Of a DNA stretch of 64,000 nucleotides, positions 20,051 to 28,958 are shown in pieces (within the stretch, counting starts at the first letter, position 1; the number at the start of each line of letters is the position of its first letter). Both the position numbers and the translations under genes were made by a program. The notes below the pieces were generated by a model. It was given only the letters and a program-made list of their open reading frames with translations, was not told the DNA's origin and made no database searches. Source of the DNA: Burkholderia lata (GTDB lineage: Bacteria; Pseudomonadota; Gammaproteobacteria; Burkholderiales; Burkholderiaceae); assembly GCF_000012945.1 (NCBI RefSeq), contig NC_007511.1:806001-870000 (forward strand), written 5' to 3'.

Positions 20051-20617
20051 TCACGCATCCTGCAGCGTCTCCACGAGCCGCGCGGCAGACCCGTCCGACA
20101 GCGTCATCCGTGTCCAGCGACACATGCTGCCGTGGATCGGCACGACACGCGACACATTCGTGCCGGTATCGAATTCGACACTCGGCGGCCCCGCGTGGTC
20201 ATGCCAGCCGAGCGTATCGAGCGCGGCTTCCATGCGAACGATCTCCGGCGTCGCGTAGCGCCACAGCGACGTGCCGAGCAGCATCGACAGCGGCTGCGAA
20301 AATTCGGCCGCGCGCGCCGGAGAAGAAGCGAGCAGGCGGTGTGTGAGGTCGCACACCAGATGCATGCGACCCGCGCTGCCCGCGACGAGCCGCGCGAGCG
20401 CGTGATCGCCGGCCGAATCGAGGCGCGCGGCGAGCAGCCGCTCGGCGGTCGCGCGCTCGTCGGGCGACATCTGCTGGAGGCCGGCTTCCCAGCGCGAGAT
20501 CGTCGATTGCGCGACGCCGAACAACTCGGCCGCATGACTCTGCTTGACGCGGTGCAGCGCCCGCCAGCGCTTGAGTTGCGGGCCGAGCGCGGATGGATGA
20601 AGCGACGGGTCATGCAT
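20051..20617 (-). CDS. XRE-family helix-turn-helix transcriptional regulator
   Basis: A 188-residue protein. An N-terminal Cro/CI-type helix-turn-helix (residues 12-62) includes QSHAAELFGVAQSTISRWEAG. The remaining about 120 residues form a separate domain with MHLVCDLTHRLLASSPAR and WRYATPEIVRMEAALDTLGW, resembling the PAS-like ligand region of other proteobacterial XRE regulators. An AGAGG lies ten bases before the ATG. No target gene is evident; the adjacent lipoprotein gene and the small membrane protein are on the same strand. The regulator call is firm, the ligand unknown. Confidence 0.85.
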   Translation of the reverse strand: MHDPSLHPSALGPQLKRWRALHRVKQSHAAELFGVAQSTISRWEAGLQQMSPDERATAERLLAARLDSAGDHALARLVAGSAGRMHLVCDLTHRLLASSPARAAEFSQPLSMLLGTSLWRYATPEIVRMEAALDTLGWHDHAGPPSVEFDTGTNVSRVVPIHGSMCRWTRMTLSDGSAARLVETLQDA

Positions 20618-20670
20618 GTCGATGCGCCTCTTTCTCGTGTCGGCCGGGTGCCATGACGGACAGGGTAGGT

Positions 20671-21312
20671 CTAGAACCCGGCGATTGGCCGGTCCTTGAG
20701 CGAAATAAGGGCGACCGGCAGCAGCAGGATCCCGCCCAGCACGAGCACGCCGTCGGCCGCCACGGTGACCGGCGTGGCCAGGATCCGGAGCCCCTTCGCG
20801 AAGGCGGACGGTGCTTCGTCGATGGCGACCGTATAGCGCTCGTTGAACGATTGCGCGGTGCTGTCCGGTTTCAGCGTGAAGCCCTCGGTGGAATAGCGCT
20901 TGCCGACGACGTTGCCGTCGAGTGAGATCTGGGTGCGGGAGGTTCTGAAGCCGTCGGCGGTTGCCGCCTGACGCTCGTCGTCCGGCGCATCCTTCGACAG
21001 AACGGTGCGGTACTGGCCGGTCACGTCGCTGCCGTCGACGCGGAAGCTGCCGAACGACGTGTGCAGCGATTTGCGGTAGCTGGCCGTCAGCACCGGGCGC
21101 AGCTTGTCCGGCAGATCGAAGATGTAGTGATAGCGTTCGCCCAGTACCACCAGCTTCCTGCCGTCTTTCGTGATCATGAAAGCGGAAACGTGCTCGACGT
21201 AGGTTTCGTCGTGGTTTTCGTAAAGCGCCGGCGTGAAACAGCCCGACAGCGCGAGGCTGCTCGCGGCCATGCCGGCGGCCAGCAGGCGCCGGCGCGTGAT
21301 CGATGTGCTCAT
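20671..21312 (-). CDS. Predicted lipoprotein of unknown function with C-terminal hydrophobic segment
   Basis: A 213-residue protein whose N-terminus, TRRRLLAAGMAASSLALSGC, combines an Arg-rich start with a lipobox LSGC. This is a lipoprotein signal that may use the Tat route. The mature part has mixed alpha/beta character, with ENHDETYVEHVSAFMITKDG and LGERYHYIFDLPDKL, and a hydrophobic segment near the end (LVLGGILLLPVALISL). I do not recognise the family. It is divergent from the HdeD-fusion gene, with 343 bp between the two. Confidence 0.65.
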   Translation of the reverse strand: MSTSITRRRLLAAGMAASSLALSGCFTPALYENHDETYVEHVSAFMITKDGRKLVVLGERYHYIFDLPDKLRPVLTASYRKSLHTSFGSFRVDGSDVTGQYRTVLSKDAPDDERQAATADGFRTSRTQISLDGNVVGKRYSTEGFTLKPDSTAQSFNERYTVAIDEAPSAFAKGLRILATPVTVAADGVLVLGGILLLPVALISLKDRPIAGF

Positions 21313-21655
21313 TTCTTGTTGTCCCGTCTGGTGCGGTTCGGTTCAGTGGCTTTCGCCCTCGGAAGCCGGATTCTCGCGTATCCGCCGCGCGTTGTCGAAC
21401 GGGGTCTCTGCCACGGCAGCAGTCGATGGCCGCTCTCCGTGCCGTACCGACAACGTTTTCGTCACGCTTTCAACCGTCTCCGCCATATCTTATTATTCGG
21501 CCAGTGCGGGGGATACCGGCCGCCAACGGTCATGTCGAGGCATGACGCGCCGGTACGAATTACCGCCTTTCGGCCGGTGTGTCGCACGACACGCGGTCGA
21601 AACGACAGGAAACGCGTGACCAGCGCGTATCCCGAAAAAATGACGAGAGGGCGCG
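21313..21655. other. Gene-free divergent promoter region
   Basis: This 343-bp spacer separates the divergent lipoprotein and HdeD-fusion genes. It holds the AT-richer stretch ATATCTTATTATTCGG around 21485-21500, which could carry -10 elements, and a GAGGG RBS at its right end. No convincing small gene or RNA was seen in either strand. Confidence 0.5.
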
Positions 21656-23059
21656 ATGGTACGACTGGTCTTGCTGCTGCTGGGCATCGAATACTTGCGC
21701 ACGCGCTGGCGCGGGCTGACCGTGCTCGGCTGGGTGTGGGTCGTCGCGGGCGTCGTAATTTTCGTCGATGCGCTCGACGGCGCGCTGCACTTCCCGATCC
21801 AGATCTTTGCCTGGCTGTTCCTGATCGAGGGGCTCGCGACGCTTGCGGTGGCCGGCAGCGGCGTCGGCGGGCAGCGCATCCTGCGCTACGTGAAGGGGAT
21901 CGTGGTCGTGGTCGCCGCCGGGCTCGTGTTCGCGGGGCATCACCACGGCCATTTCCTGCTGTCGATGATCTTCGGCACGCTGTTCCTCGTCGACGGGCTG
22001 CTGCAGTGCACCGCCGCGTGGATGGTGCGCTATCGCCGCTGGAACGTCGCCTTCGCGTGGGGCGTCGTCGAGATCCTGCTGGCCGTCTTCTTCTATCAGC
22101 CGTACCCGACGCACTATGTGGGCACGGTGCCGTACTGCCTCGGCCTGCTGCTGATATTCGGCGGGATGCACATGCTGAGCCTCGCCGCACGCGTGCGGCG
22201 GCTGACGCGCAATCCGGCGTTCGCGATTTCGCCGGTGCCGGCGCTTGCGCCGGATCTCGACGAGGCGCGCGACCTGCCGCATTTCGCTCAATCGGAATGG
22301 GACGGCCCGCCGGCCGACGGCGAGCATGCGCTCACGGTGCACGTGTGGACGCCGACCGGCACGTCGAAGGCCGAAGCGCAGCGCTATCCGGTGATCGACC
22401 GCTATATCGCGGCCGTAGACGTGAACGGCGTGATCTCGACCGGGCACGCGGCGCTGGAGTCGCCCGAGGGTGTCTATATCAGCCTGTATCCCGGTGTCGA
22501 AATCGATCGTTCTCCGGACGAATTCACGCGCATCCTGCGCGCGACACGCGAAAACGACGTGCCGGGCCTGTTCCAGCCCGACTATGCGACCGAGTCGAAG
22601 GCGTGGTGCCCGTCGACCGTGCGGGTGCGGATCCGCAACTACGATCCGTCGAAGCTGGATGCATTCTGGTCGTCGTACCGGCAGAACGTGACGTACAACC
22701 TCACACACCGCAACTGCTCGAGCACGGTATCGAACGCGCTCGAAGCCGCGCTCGACGGTGCGGTGTGGCGGCTGAAGGGCGCGCGTGCCGGGTGGGGCGC
22801 GTTCGTGCGGTTGCTGCTCACGCCCGAGCTGTGGGTTGCCGCGCAGATCCGCAAGCGCGCGGTGACGATGGCGTGGACGCCCGGGCTCACGCTCGACTAT
22901 GCGCGCGCGCTCAGCATGCTCGCCGATCCGCGGCCGTTCGCGTGGTGGAAGGTCGCGCGCTCGGCCGTGAAGGCGATCATGGTGTCGCGCCGCACGTGGC
23001 GCGAGCAGGACAACGCGGCGCTGTCGCCCGGCGGAGCGGAGGCGGCGTCGATGAAGTGA
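21656..23059 (+). CDS. HdeD-like membrane protein fused to a putative permuted papain-like (NlpC/P60, LRAT-type) domain
   Basis: A 467-residue protein. Residues 1-175 hold six hydrophobic helices in the DUF308/HdeD pattern (GWVWVVAGVVIFVDAL, FLLSMIFGTLFLVDGLLQ), known from a membrane protein linked to acid resistance. Residues about 225-370 look like a separate enzyme domain: H264 in ISTGHAALES comes first and C354 in THRNCSSTVSNALE later. This order and the NC(S/E) context are those of circularly permuted papain-fold amidases and LRAT-type proteins. A third conserved polar residue is not certain. RBS GAGGG precedes the ATG. The fusion implies a membrane-tethered hydrolase or acyltransferase; catalytic activity is inference. 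Confidence 0.7.
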   Translation: MVRLVLLLLGIEYLRTRWRGLTVLGWVWVVAGVVIFVDALDGALHFPIQIFAWLFLIEGLATLAVAGSGVGGQRILRYVKGIVVVVAAGLVFAGHHHGHFLLSMIFGTLFLVDGLLQCTAAWMVRYRRWNVAFAWGVVEILLAVFFYQPYPTHYVGTVPYCLGLLLIFGGMHMLSLAARVRRLTRNPAFAISPVPALAPDLDEARDLPHFAQSEWDGPPADGEHALTVHVWTPTGTSKAEAQRYPVIDRYIAAVDVNGVISTGHAALESPEGVYISLYPGVEIDRSPDEFTRILRATRENDVPGLFQPDYATESKAWCPSTVRVRIRNYDPSKLDAFWSSYRQNVTYNLTHRNCSSTVSNALEAALDGAVWRLKGARAGWGAFVRLLLTPELWVAAQIRKRAVTMAWTPGLTLDYARALSMLADPRPFAWWKVARSAVKAIMVSRRTWREQDNAALSPGGAEAASMK

Positions 23060-23155
23060 TCGCGTGATGCCGGACGCGGGCCCGGCGTCACGGCGGCCGC
23101 CACCGTGCGGCCGCGCGATGTTGCCCGCCACGAGAACCCCCATACGCAAACAACA

Positions 23156-23734
23156 ATGAACAAGACGAGAGCATTCCGCATCCTGATTCCCGCTGCGTTG
23201 GCGCTGACGAGCGCCGGCTTCGCGCAGGCGAGCGCGGACGAAGTGCCGCGCATGAGCAACGACGTGTACCGGACGTCGGTGTCGTTCTGCTCGAACGTCG
23301 CGGCCGCCGAGAAGATCGAGTGCCAGGGCGACATGATCGCCGCGGGCAGCCGGATCGTCGCGGCGATCGGCGGCCTGCCGCCGGCATCCGCCACGTCGAT
23401 CGACGAAGGCGCGCGCAGCAAGCTGCCGGCGGCGGAGCGCAAGGGGCTCGCGCCGGTCGAGCCGGGCGCGATCGACAAGGACGACGACCTCGCCGGGCTC
23501 GCCGGCATGGTGCGCCTGTGCGACGTGTACGAATCGGAGCCGGCGTCGCGCGCGCGGCATCACGCGGCGCTGAAGCAGCAGGCGCCGGACGCCGCACCGC
23601 GCGTCGAGGCGTTGCTGGCCGATGCGTCGACGGCGGCGCGCCAGCGCGTCAGCATCGGCGTGTGGCAGATCCTCGCGCTCGAAGGTCCCGAATCGATCAC
23701 GCGCGCGTGCACGCAGCTGGGCGCCGGATCGTGA
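23156..23734 (+). CDS. Secreted/periplasmic protein of unknown function
   Basis: A 192-residue protein from the ATG at 23156. The first 25-26 residues form a signal peptide (FRILIPAALALTSAGFAQASA). The mature part has two Cys-containing helical blocks (SVSFCSNVAAAEKIECQGDM and MVRLCDVYESEP) plus a late Cys, four in all, which suggests disulfide-stabilised helices. The pattern is reminiscent of Rap1a/Tai-type periplasmic immunity proteins, but I cannot assign it and see no effector gene nearby. The ribosome-binding site is weak. It lies 97 bp after the HdeD-fusion gene, on the same strand. Confidence 0.6.
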   Translation: MNKTRAFRILIPAALALTSAGFAQASADEVPRMSNDVYRTSVSFCSNVAAAEKIECQGDMIAAGSRIVAAIGGLPPASATSIDEGARSKLPAAERKGLAPVEPGAIDKDDDLAGLAGMVRLCDVYESEPASRARHHAALKQQAPDAAPRVEALLADASTAARQRVSIGVWQILALEGPESITRACTQLGAGS

Positions 23735-23936
23735 GCGACGGCGGGCCGCCGCGAGGGCGGCGCGCTTCAGCCGCGTGAGGTCGCGCACCGCGACGGTACG
23801 TGCCCGCACGCGTACCGAAGCACATCATTCGTCCACCTTCACATTCGTGCCACGTTGTGTCGGCAACAATCGCGGGCAGACATTCGACAATCTTGCGGCG
23901 CATCCCGCGACCGCAAGCCTTTTCCGAGGAAACGCC

Positions 23937-24668
23937 ATGCTCAAGACGCTCGCCCGCGCCGTTGCCGCACTCGCCGTCGCTTCCGCTTCACTGCACGCCT
24001 CCGCGCAGACCAGCTACGACTACCTGTTGCTTGCCGCGTCGTGGGAGCCCGGCTTCTGCGCGTCGCACGACACGCCCGAATGCACGAACCTCGCCGGCAC
24101 GTATGCGGCGACGAGCCTGTCGCTGCATGGCCTGTGGCCGAACAAGTACGACGGCAACCAGCCGTTCTACTGCGGCGTGCCGCAGAACGACATCGATCTC
24201 GACAACGCACACCAGTGGTGCAGCATGGACGCGTACCCGATCAGCAGCGCGACCCGCAACACGCTGTCGACGTACATGCCGGGTGTCGCGTCGTGCCTCG
24301 ACAAGCACGAGTGGTTCAAGCACGGCACCTGTTCGAACTCGGCGACGCCCGATGCGTACTGGAACCAGGCGTCCGGCATGATCAGCCGGCTCGGCAACAC
24401 GTCGTTCAACACGTTCCTGCAGGCGAACGCGGGCAAGACGGTCACGCGTAACCAGTTGCTGTCGGCGTTCGAAGGCGCGTTCGGCAGCAACACGCGCAGC
24501 GCGGTGTCGCTGAAGTGCACGAAGACGAACGGCGTCAGCTACTTCACCGAAGCATGGATCGCGGTGAAGACCAATGCGACCGCGCAGTTCCCGAGCGCCG
24601 CATCGCTCGTGACGGACGGCAATACGCAGGGCACCTGCCCGACGTCGGGCGTGTACATCGCGAAGTAA
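23937..24668 (+). CDS. Secreted ribonuclease T2 (RNase I family)
   Basis: A 243-residue protein with a signal peptide (residues 1-23, ending ASA) and both active-site blocks of the T2 family: SLHGLWPN (catalytic His64) and KHEWFKHGTC (His124, Glu125, Lys128, His129). These enzymes cleave RNA through 2',3'-cyclic phosphates without base preference and act in the periplasm or outside. GAGGAA precedes the ATG at 23937. Eight or more Cys residues in the mature part fit the usual disulfides. The gene is monocistronic and convergent with the PAP2-desaturase gene across a long hairpin. Confidence 0.95.
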   Translation: MLKTLARAVAALAVASASLHASAQTSYDYLLLAASWEPGFCASHDTPECTNLAGTYAATSLSLHGLWPNKYDGNQPFYCGVPQNDIDLDNAHQWCSMDAYPISSATRNTLSTYMPGVASCLDKHEWFKHGTCSNSATPDAYWNQASGMISRLGNTSFNTFLQANAGKTVTRNQLLSAFEGAFGSNTRSAVSLKCTKTNGVSYFTEAWIAVKTNATAQFPSAASLVTDGNTQGTCPTSGVYIAK

Positions 24669-24678
24669 CGGGGAAGGG

Positions 24679-24710
24679 GCGACGGCGCGCGACATCGCGC
24701 ATGCCGTCGC
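24679..24710. terminator. Strong hairpin between convergent RNase T2 and PAP2-desaturase genes
   Basis: Outer arms GCGACGGC (24679-24686) and GCCGTCGC (24703-24710) enclose an inner GCGCG-acat-CGCGC stem. The whole forms a nearly continuous 13-bp helix with a two-base bulge. There is no T-run, but it is the only structure between two convergent stops, so a shared terminator or transcript-end stabiliser is likely. Confidence 0.55.
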
Positions 24711-24713
24711 CAG

Positions 24714-26174
24714 TCACGGCTTCGGCGGGATACCCGACCACAGCAGCCGGGCCAGCTCCGGCGCGTCGAGTTGCGGCTCGTGTGCGTCGATCGCGTCGGG
24801 CAACGCATGCCACGGCACCGCCGGATTCCGGTGGTGCTGCAGATGAAGGTTGATGTGATACGGCCACACGAACACGCGGCCGATCCAGCCCGTGCGCCAC
24901 GAATACGTCCAGTCGGCCCAGCCCGGCGTCGCATGCGGGCCGCCGCTGTGCTCGGCCATGCTGCGGATCTTCTGCAGCAGGACAGACAGCGTGAGCAGCG
25001 GCACGAACCACAGCGCCGCGACCAGCAGGATCGTTCGCGCGGAACAGGCCCACACGAGCAACGCGACGATGACCCCCCATACGGCCGCGGCTGCCTGGAA
25101 CGGCCGGCCGAGCCGCGTGTTCTGCCCGCCCGCGCGCCGGAACGCCGCCATGTTGCGCACCATGTTCAGCACGAGCAGGTCGCCGAGGAACTGCCGCGCA
25201 AGCGGCCATGCGTCGAGCGGCCGGAACCGCCACGGCTGGTCGTGATAGAGAAACTGGCGTTCCGGGTCCTGCGCGGTGCCGAGATGCCGGTGATGCGCGA
25301 GATGCAGCGGGCGGTAGAACTCGACGGGTACGAGCCCCGGCACGCCGATCGCGACGTTGATCAGGAAGTCGTTGAAACCGCGACGGCGCGTGAGGTGATA
25401 GTGGGCCGCGTCGTGATACAGGATGAACAGCGCATGCTGCCGCGTCGCGATGACGAGCACCGCAAGCGCATACAGGTACCACGCGCCGAGCGCGACGGCC
25501 ACGCGGATCGCCACGACGATGCACGCCCATTCGAGCAGCGCGGCCGCGATCGTGCGCAGGTCGACTCTGGCGCGCAGCAACGCGAGCGTGAACGTGCCGG
25601 CCGCGAGGCCGATCGCGCTGCCCCATGCAACATCGGCGGCGCGATGCTGGCCGGTGGTCAGGACCGTCACCGTCAGCAGCGCGCTCCACGCGATGAACAG
25701 CGCCGCAGACCGCCGCCGCAATGCCAGCAGCACGATGGCGATTGCGACCGGCAGCGCGACGTGCCCGCTCGGCGATGCGGCAAGCGGCGCATCGATTCGC
25801 TGCAGCCATGCGATCCAGCTGTCATGAGCGGGCGGCCATGCGACGGCGGTCGGATGCAGCAGATGGCACACGAGGCAAACGCCGGCAGCGAGCGCGCCAG
25901 CGAAGAACGCCGGCAGCAGCCATGCACGGCCGCGCCCGAGCCAGACGAGCGCGGGCATGACGAACAGGTAACTGAGGTAAAGCGGCACGGTGCCGGGTAG
26001 CAGCGGAATCGCGCGATCGAACGCGCCCGCCGGAATGACCGTGACCGGCCCGAGCGGCAGGTGCGTGACGAACGCGTAGAACACGCCGGTCACGACGAGA
26101 TAGGTGACGAGCAGCAGCCATGGCCGGGCGATCGGCGCGTCGTTCGCATCCTGGCGGGAAACGGCGTTGGACAT
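24714..26174 (-). CDS. PAP2 phosphatase domain fused to a membrane fatty-acid desaturase
   Basis: A 486-residue, multi-pass protein. Residues about 15-200 form a PAP2-like lipid phosphatase domain: SPSGHVALP (Ser136, His138) and TTGQHRAADVAWG (His177, Asp181) supply the C2/C3 catalytic motifs, though the C1 KxxxxxxRP motif is not obvious. Residues about 215-460 are a membrane desaturase with three His boxes: HDAAH (254-258), HLAHH (291-295) and HLQHH (444-448), able to bind two irons. The ATG at 26174 is chosen by domain fit; no good RBS is seen. It is divergent from the GNAT-like genes by 61 bp and belongs to the 24.7-34.6 kb lipid-like gene set. I know of no characterised protein with this fusion. 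Confidence 0.8.
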   Translation of the reverse strand: MSNAVSRQDANDAPIARPWLLLVTYLVVTGVFYAFVTHLPLGPVTVIPAGAFDRAIPLLPGTVPLYLSYLFVMPALVWLGRGRAWLLPAFFAGALAAGVCLVCHLLHPTAVAWPPAHDSWIAWLQRIDAPLAASPSGHVALPVAIAIVLLALRRRSAALFIAWSALLTVTVLTTGQHRAADVAWGSAIGLAAGTFTLALLRARVDLRTIAAALLEWACIVVAIRVAVALGAWYLYALAVLVIATRQHALFILYHDAAHYHLTRRRGFNDFLINVAIGVPGLVPVEFYRPLHLAHHRHLGTAQDPERQFLYHDQPWRFRPLDAWPLARQFLGDLLVLNMVRNMAAFRRAGGQNTRLGRPFQAAAAVWGVIVALLVWACSARTILLVAALWFVPLLTLSVLLQKIRSMAEHSGGPHATPGWADWTYSWRTGWIGRVFVWPYHINLHLQHHRNPAVPWHALPDAIDAHEPQLDAPELARLLWSGIPPKP

Positions 26175-26235
26175 GGCGGGAGCGGGCGGGTAACGGGCTA
26201 TCATAGCAAGCTGTTCAGTCTTGCAGGAGTAGCCG

Positions 26236-26946
26236 ATGGAGTTGCGTGCCACCGCCGTCGAACGTGCGGCCCTGGGCCCGGACGACATCGACCGGATGTT
26301 CTCGTTGTACGCGGCGTCCTATTGCGACACGGTCCGTGCGCAGTTCGACCACGACCTCGGCGACAAGACGCACTGCATCGTGCTGCGCGACAGCGGCGGC
26401 GCGATCCAGGGCTTCTCGACGCTCAAGCAGTACGAGACACGCTGGCGCGACGCATCGATCCGCGTGATCTTTTCCGGCGATACGATCATCGATCCCGCGC
26501 ATTGGGGTACGCAGCATCTCGCGTTCGCGTGGATCCGCCACGCGGGCGACGTGTGGCGGCAGGCGCCCGCCGTGCCGCTGTACTGGTTCCTGATCTGCAA
26601 GGGGCATCGCACCTATCGCTACCTGCGCGCGTTCGCGCGCGACTACGCGCCGCGCGCCGACAACCTGACCGCACCGTCCACGCAGGACCTGATGGATTAC
26701 CTGGCCGCGAGCCGCTACGGGCACGCGTACGATTCCGCCACCGGCCTGCTGTCGTTCGACACGCCGCAGGGCCGGCTCACGCCCGCGCTCGCGGAGGTGC
26801 CGGCCGCGCACCGGCGGCTGGCCGACGTCGACTACTTCCTCGCACGCAACCCCGGCTATGCACAGGGCGACGAACTCGTGTGCCTGTGCGAACTGTCGGC
26901 GTCGAACCTGCGGCCGCTCGCGCGCCGGCTGTTCGACGGCGCGTGA
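26236..26946 (+). CDS. GNAT-like acyltransferase-fold protein of unknown function
   Basis: A 236-residue protein with an AGGAG RBS before the ATG. The N-terminal half (IDRMFSLYAASYCDTVRAQF, then THCIVLRDSGGAIQGFSTLK) resembles the first strands and helices of a GNAT fold. The centre has YWFLICKGHRTYRYLRAFAR and the C-terminal half is helical. The classical acetyl-CoA-binding Q/RxxGxG/A loop is not clear, so it may use another acyl donor or have lost activity. It is followed nine bases later by a second GNAT-like gene and is probably co-transcribed with it. Domain call moderate, function unknown. Confidence 0.6.
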   Translation: MELRATAVERAALGPDDIDRMFSLYAASYCDTVRAQFDHDLGDKTHCIVLRDSGGAIQGFSTLKQYETRWRDASIRVIFSGDTIIDPAHWGTQHLAFAWIRHAGDVWRQAPAVPLYWFLICKGHRTYRYLRAFARDYAPRADNLTAPSTQDLMDYLAASRYGHAYDSATGLLSFDTPQGRLTPALAEVPAAHRRLADVDYFLARNPGYAQGDELVCLCELSASNLRPLARRLFDGA

Positions 26947-26955
26947 GCGGCGCGC

Positions 26956-28071
26956 ATGCGAATCCGTCTCGCGCAACCGGCCGACAACGCGCGCATCCTC
27001 GATTTCCAGTCCCGCCATGCAATGCAGGGCAGCCTGCCGCTGCGTTTCGACCGTGCGCCCGACTACTTCGCGCTGCATCGCTGCCACGCGCCGCATCACG
27101 AAGTCTGGCTCGCGGAGGATGAGTGCGCGGCGCTGAAGGGGCTTGCGAGCCTCGTCGTGCGCGACGGCTATCTCGGCGAACGCGCGCAGCCGGTCGCCTA
27201 TCTCGGCGACCTGCGGCTGATGCCCGATCGGCGGCTGTCGCGCGAGTGGACCGACTCGGTGCGCGAACGCTTCGCGACGCTGCGCGCCGACGCCGGCGTG
27301 CAGCATGCGTATTGCTGCATGATCCGCGACAACCGGCTCGCGGTGCAGTCGCTGGCACGATCGCGGCGCGAGAACCGGCTGCGCTTCGCGCACTGGCACG
27401 GCTACGAGAACGTGTCGATCTATGCGCAGCGCGGGCTGTCGTCGGCGCCGCGCAGCGTGCCGGGCGTGCGGATCGTCGATGCGCAGCCGCATCATGCGGA
27501 CGCACTGCGCGCGTTTCTCGATGCCGAATCGCGCCGCCAGCCGTTCGGCGACGTGTTCTCCGCGGACGAATTCGCGCGGCGGCTCGACACGTGGCCATCG
27601 TTCGGCCTCGGCGCGTTCCTGCTGGCGCTCGACGCGCACGACAACCTGCTCGGCTGCGTCGCGCCGTGGGATGCGGGCGATATCAAACGGATCGTGCTCG
27701 AACGGCTGCCGTTGCCGCTGCAGGCGGTCCGTGTCGCATTCAACGTATTCGCGCCGGCATTGCGCCGCCCGCGTATCGCCGCGCCCGGCGAGCCGCTGCG
27801 CGACGTCTACCTGACGCACCTGCAGGTGCGCGACCGCGATCCGGCCGTGTTCGCGGCACTGCTCGATGCTGCGTGGCTGCGCGTGCGCAACAGCCATGCG
27901 CTGATGCAGTTGTGCCTGTACGACGGCGATCCGCTCGGGCCGGCGCTCGCGCGCTACTCCGCGGCGCGGACGCCGATGGATCTCTATACGCTGTCGACCG
28001 GCGAGCCGGCCGCACCGATCGACGGCCTGCTGGCCGGCCGCGTGCCGGGCTTCGAGATCTACCTGGTCTGA
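26956..28071 (+). CDS. Double-domain GNAT-like protein
   Basis: A 371-residue protein with two GNAT-like halves. Residues 1-165 begin MRIRLAQPADNARILDFQSR and include VAYLGDLRLMPDRRLSREW, the usual beta4-alpha3 region, and YCCMIRDNRLAVQSL. Residues about 170-371 begin VRIVDAQPHHADALRAFL and contain DVYLTHLQVRDRDPAVFAAL. In family terms such proteins acyl-transfer to amines, and some transfer fatty or aminoacyl groups. It ends inside the 3' end of the convergent hydrolase gene: stop 28069-28071, overlap 13 bp. Together with the preceding gene it could supply acyl transfer in this locus; that is inference. Confidence 0.68.
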   Translation: MRIRLAQPADNARILDFQSRHAMQGSLPLRFDRAPDYFALHRCHAPHHEVWLAEDECAALKGLASLVVRDGYLGERAQPVAYLGDLRLMPDRRLSREWTDSVRERFATLRADAGVQHAYCCMIRDNRLAVQSLARSRRENRLRFAHWHGYENVSIYAQRGLSSAPRSVPGVRIVDAQPHHADALRAFLDAESRRQPFGDVFSADEFARRLDTWPSFGLGAFLLALDAHDNLLGCVAPWDAGDIKRIVLERLPLPLQAVRVAFNVFAPALRRPRIAAPGEPLRDVYLTHLQVRDRDPAVFAALLDAAWLRVRNSHALMQLCLYDGDPLGPALARYSAARTPMDLYTLSTGEPAAPIDGLLAGRVPGFEIYLV

Positions 28072-28958
28072 GCGCGCGTGACGTGCAGCAGGTCGGCGAA
28101 CGCGAGCCAGAAGCGGCCGGCGTCGAAGCCGAGCCCGCCGAGCACGGGCTGGCCGTGGTCGAGCCGCGGCACGCAGACCTGCGGGATGCCGGCCATCACC
28201 TGGTGTTCGAGATAGAACTGCCCGTCGTGCGCGCAGCCTGGACGATGCCCGTTCAACCGCCCGTGATGCGAATCGAAGCGCGTGGATGCCTCGACGGACC
28301 AGCTCACGCCATGCACGAGATGCAGGTCGCGCGGTAGCGCGGCAAGCATTGCGCCGACACGCGGATCGCGCCGGCTGCTGATGTCGCGCGTGCCGGCGTC
28401 GGCCCAGCGCGTGCGCAGCATGCGGCGTGCGATGCGGTCGGGCCACGGCGCGGCCGCATGCGGCGGCATGCCGTGGCGGAAGATCGTGTCGACGATCGCG
28501 GACGGGCCGCACGGCGGTTGCATGAGTGCGAGGCCCACGCAACGCGCTGCCAGCGCCGGATCGCCGACGAGCGCGGCGAGTGTGTCGATGCCGCCCTTGC
28601 TGTGCGCGAGCGCGACGAATTCGCCGCTGGCCGGCAGATGCGTGCGCAGGTACGCACCGATATGCGCGCCCTGATCGAACACGCCGCGCGCGGAACGCAC
28701 GGGCACCGTCAGCACGCGATAGCCGGCCGCGCCGAGCGTCTGCCGTGCGCCGCGATTGCAGCCGGGCAACCATTCCGAGTACAGTCCGGCGACGAGCACG
28801 ACCGTTGTCGTCAGCGGCAGGCGGGCGGTACGCCGTGTCCAGCCGTCGATGAATGCATCGGTCCGGTCGAGGTTCGCCGCGGCTCGCGCGAACGGCGTCG
28901 CCGGATAGTGGCGGCGCCAGTTTTCGAACCCGTCGGGCGTCCACGGCGCGTGCGTCAT
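28059..28958 (-). CDS. Alpha/beta hydrolase
   Basis: A 299-residue protein with the alpha/beta hydrolase core: the oxyanion region TTVVLVAGLYSEWLPG, nucleophile elbow ALAHSKGGIDTL (Ser120), and a candidate His late in VPRLDHGQPVLGG. The elbow has Lys after Ser, as in some bacterial esterases and serine amidases. It is co-transcribed with the diiron protein gene upstream, whose stop overlaps its ATG by four bases. Possible roles are release or hydrolysis of an ester, thioester or lactone in the pathway of this locus. The substrate is unknown. Confidence 0.78.
   Translation of the reverse strand: MTHAPWTPDGFENWRRHYPATPFARAAANLDRTDAFIDGWTRRTARLPLTTTVVLVAGLYSEWLPGCNRGARQTLGAAGYRVLTVPVRSARGVFDQGAHIGAYLRTHLPASGEFVALAHSKGGIDTLAALVGDPALAARCVGLALMQPPCGPSAIVDTIFRHGMPPHAAAPWPDRIARRMLRTRWADAGTRDISSRRDPRVGAMLAALPRDLHLVHGVSWSVEASTRFDSHHGRLNGHRPGCAHDGQFYLEHQVMAGIPQVCVPRLDHGQPVLGGLGFDAGRFWLAFADLLHVTRAQTR

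Noticed and set aside
23156..23734. Periplasmic immunity protein of a toxin system
   Set aside because: The Cys pattern is only suggestive and no effector or secretion gene is nearby.
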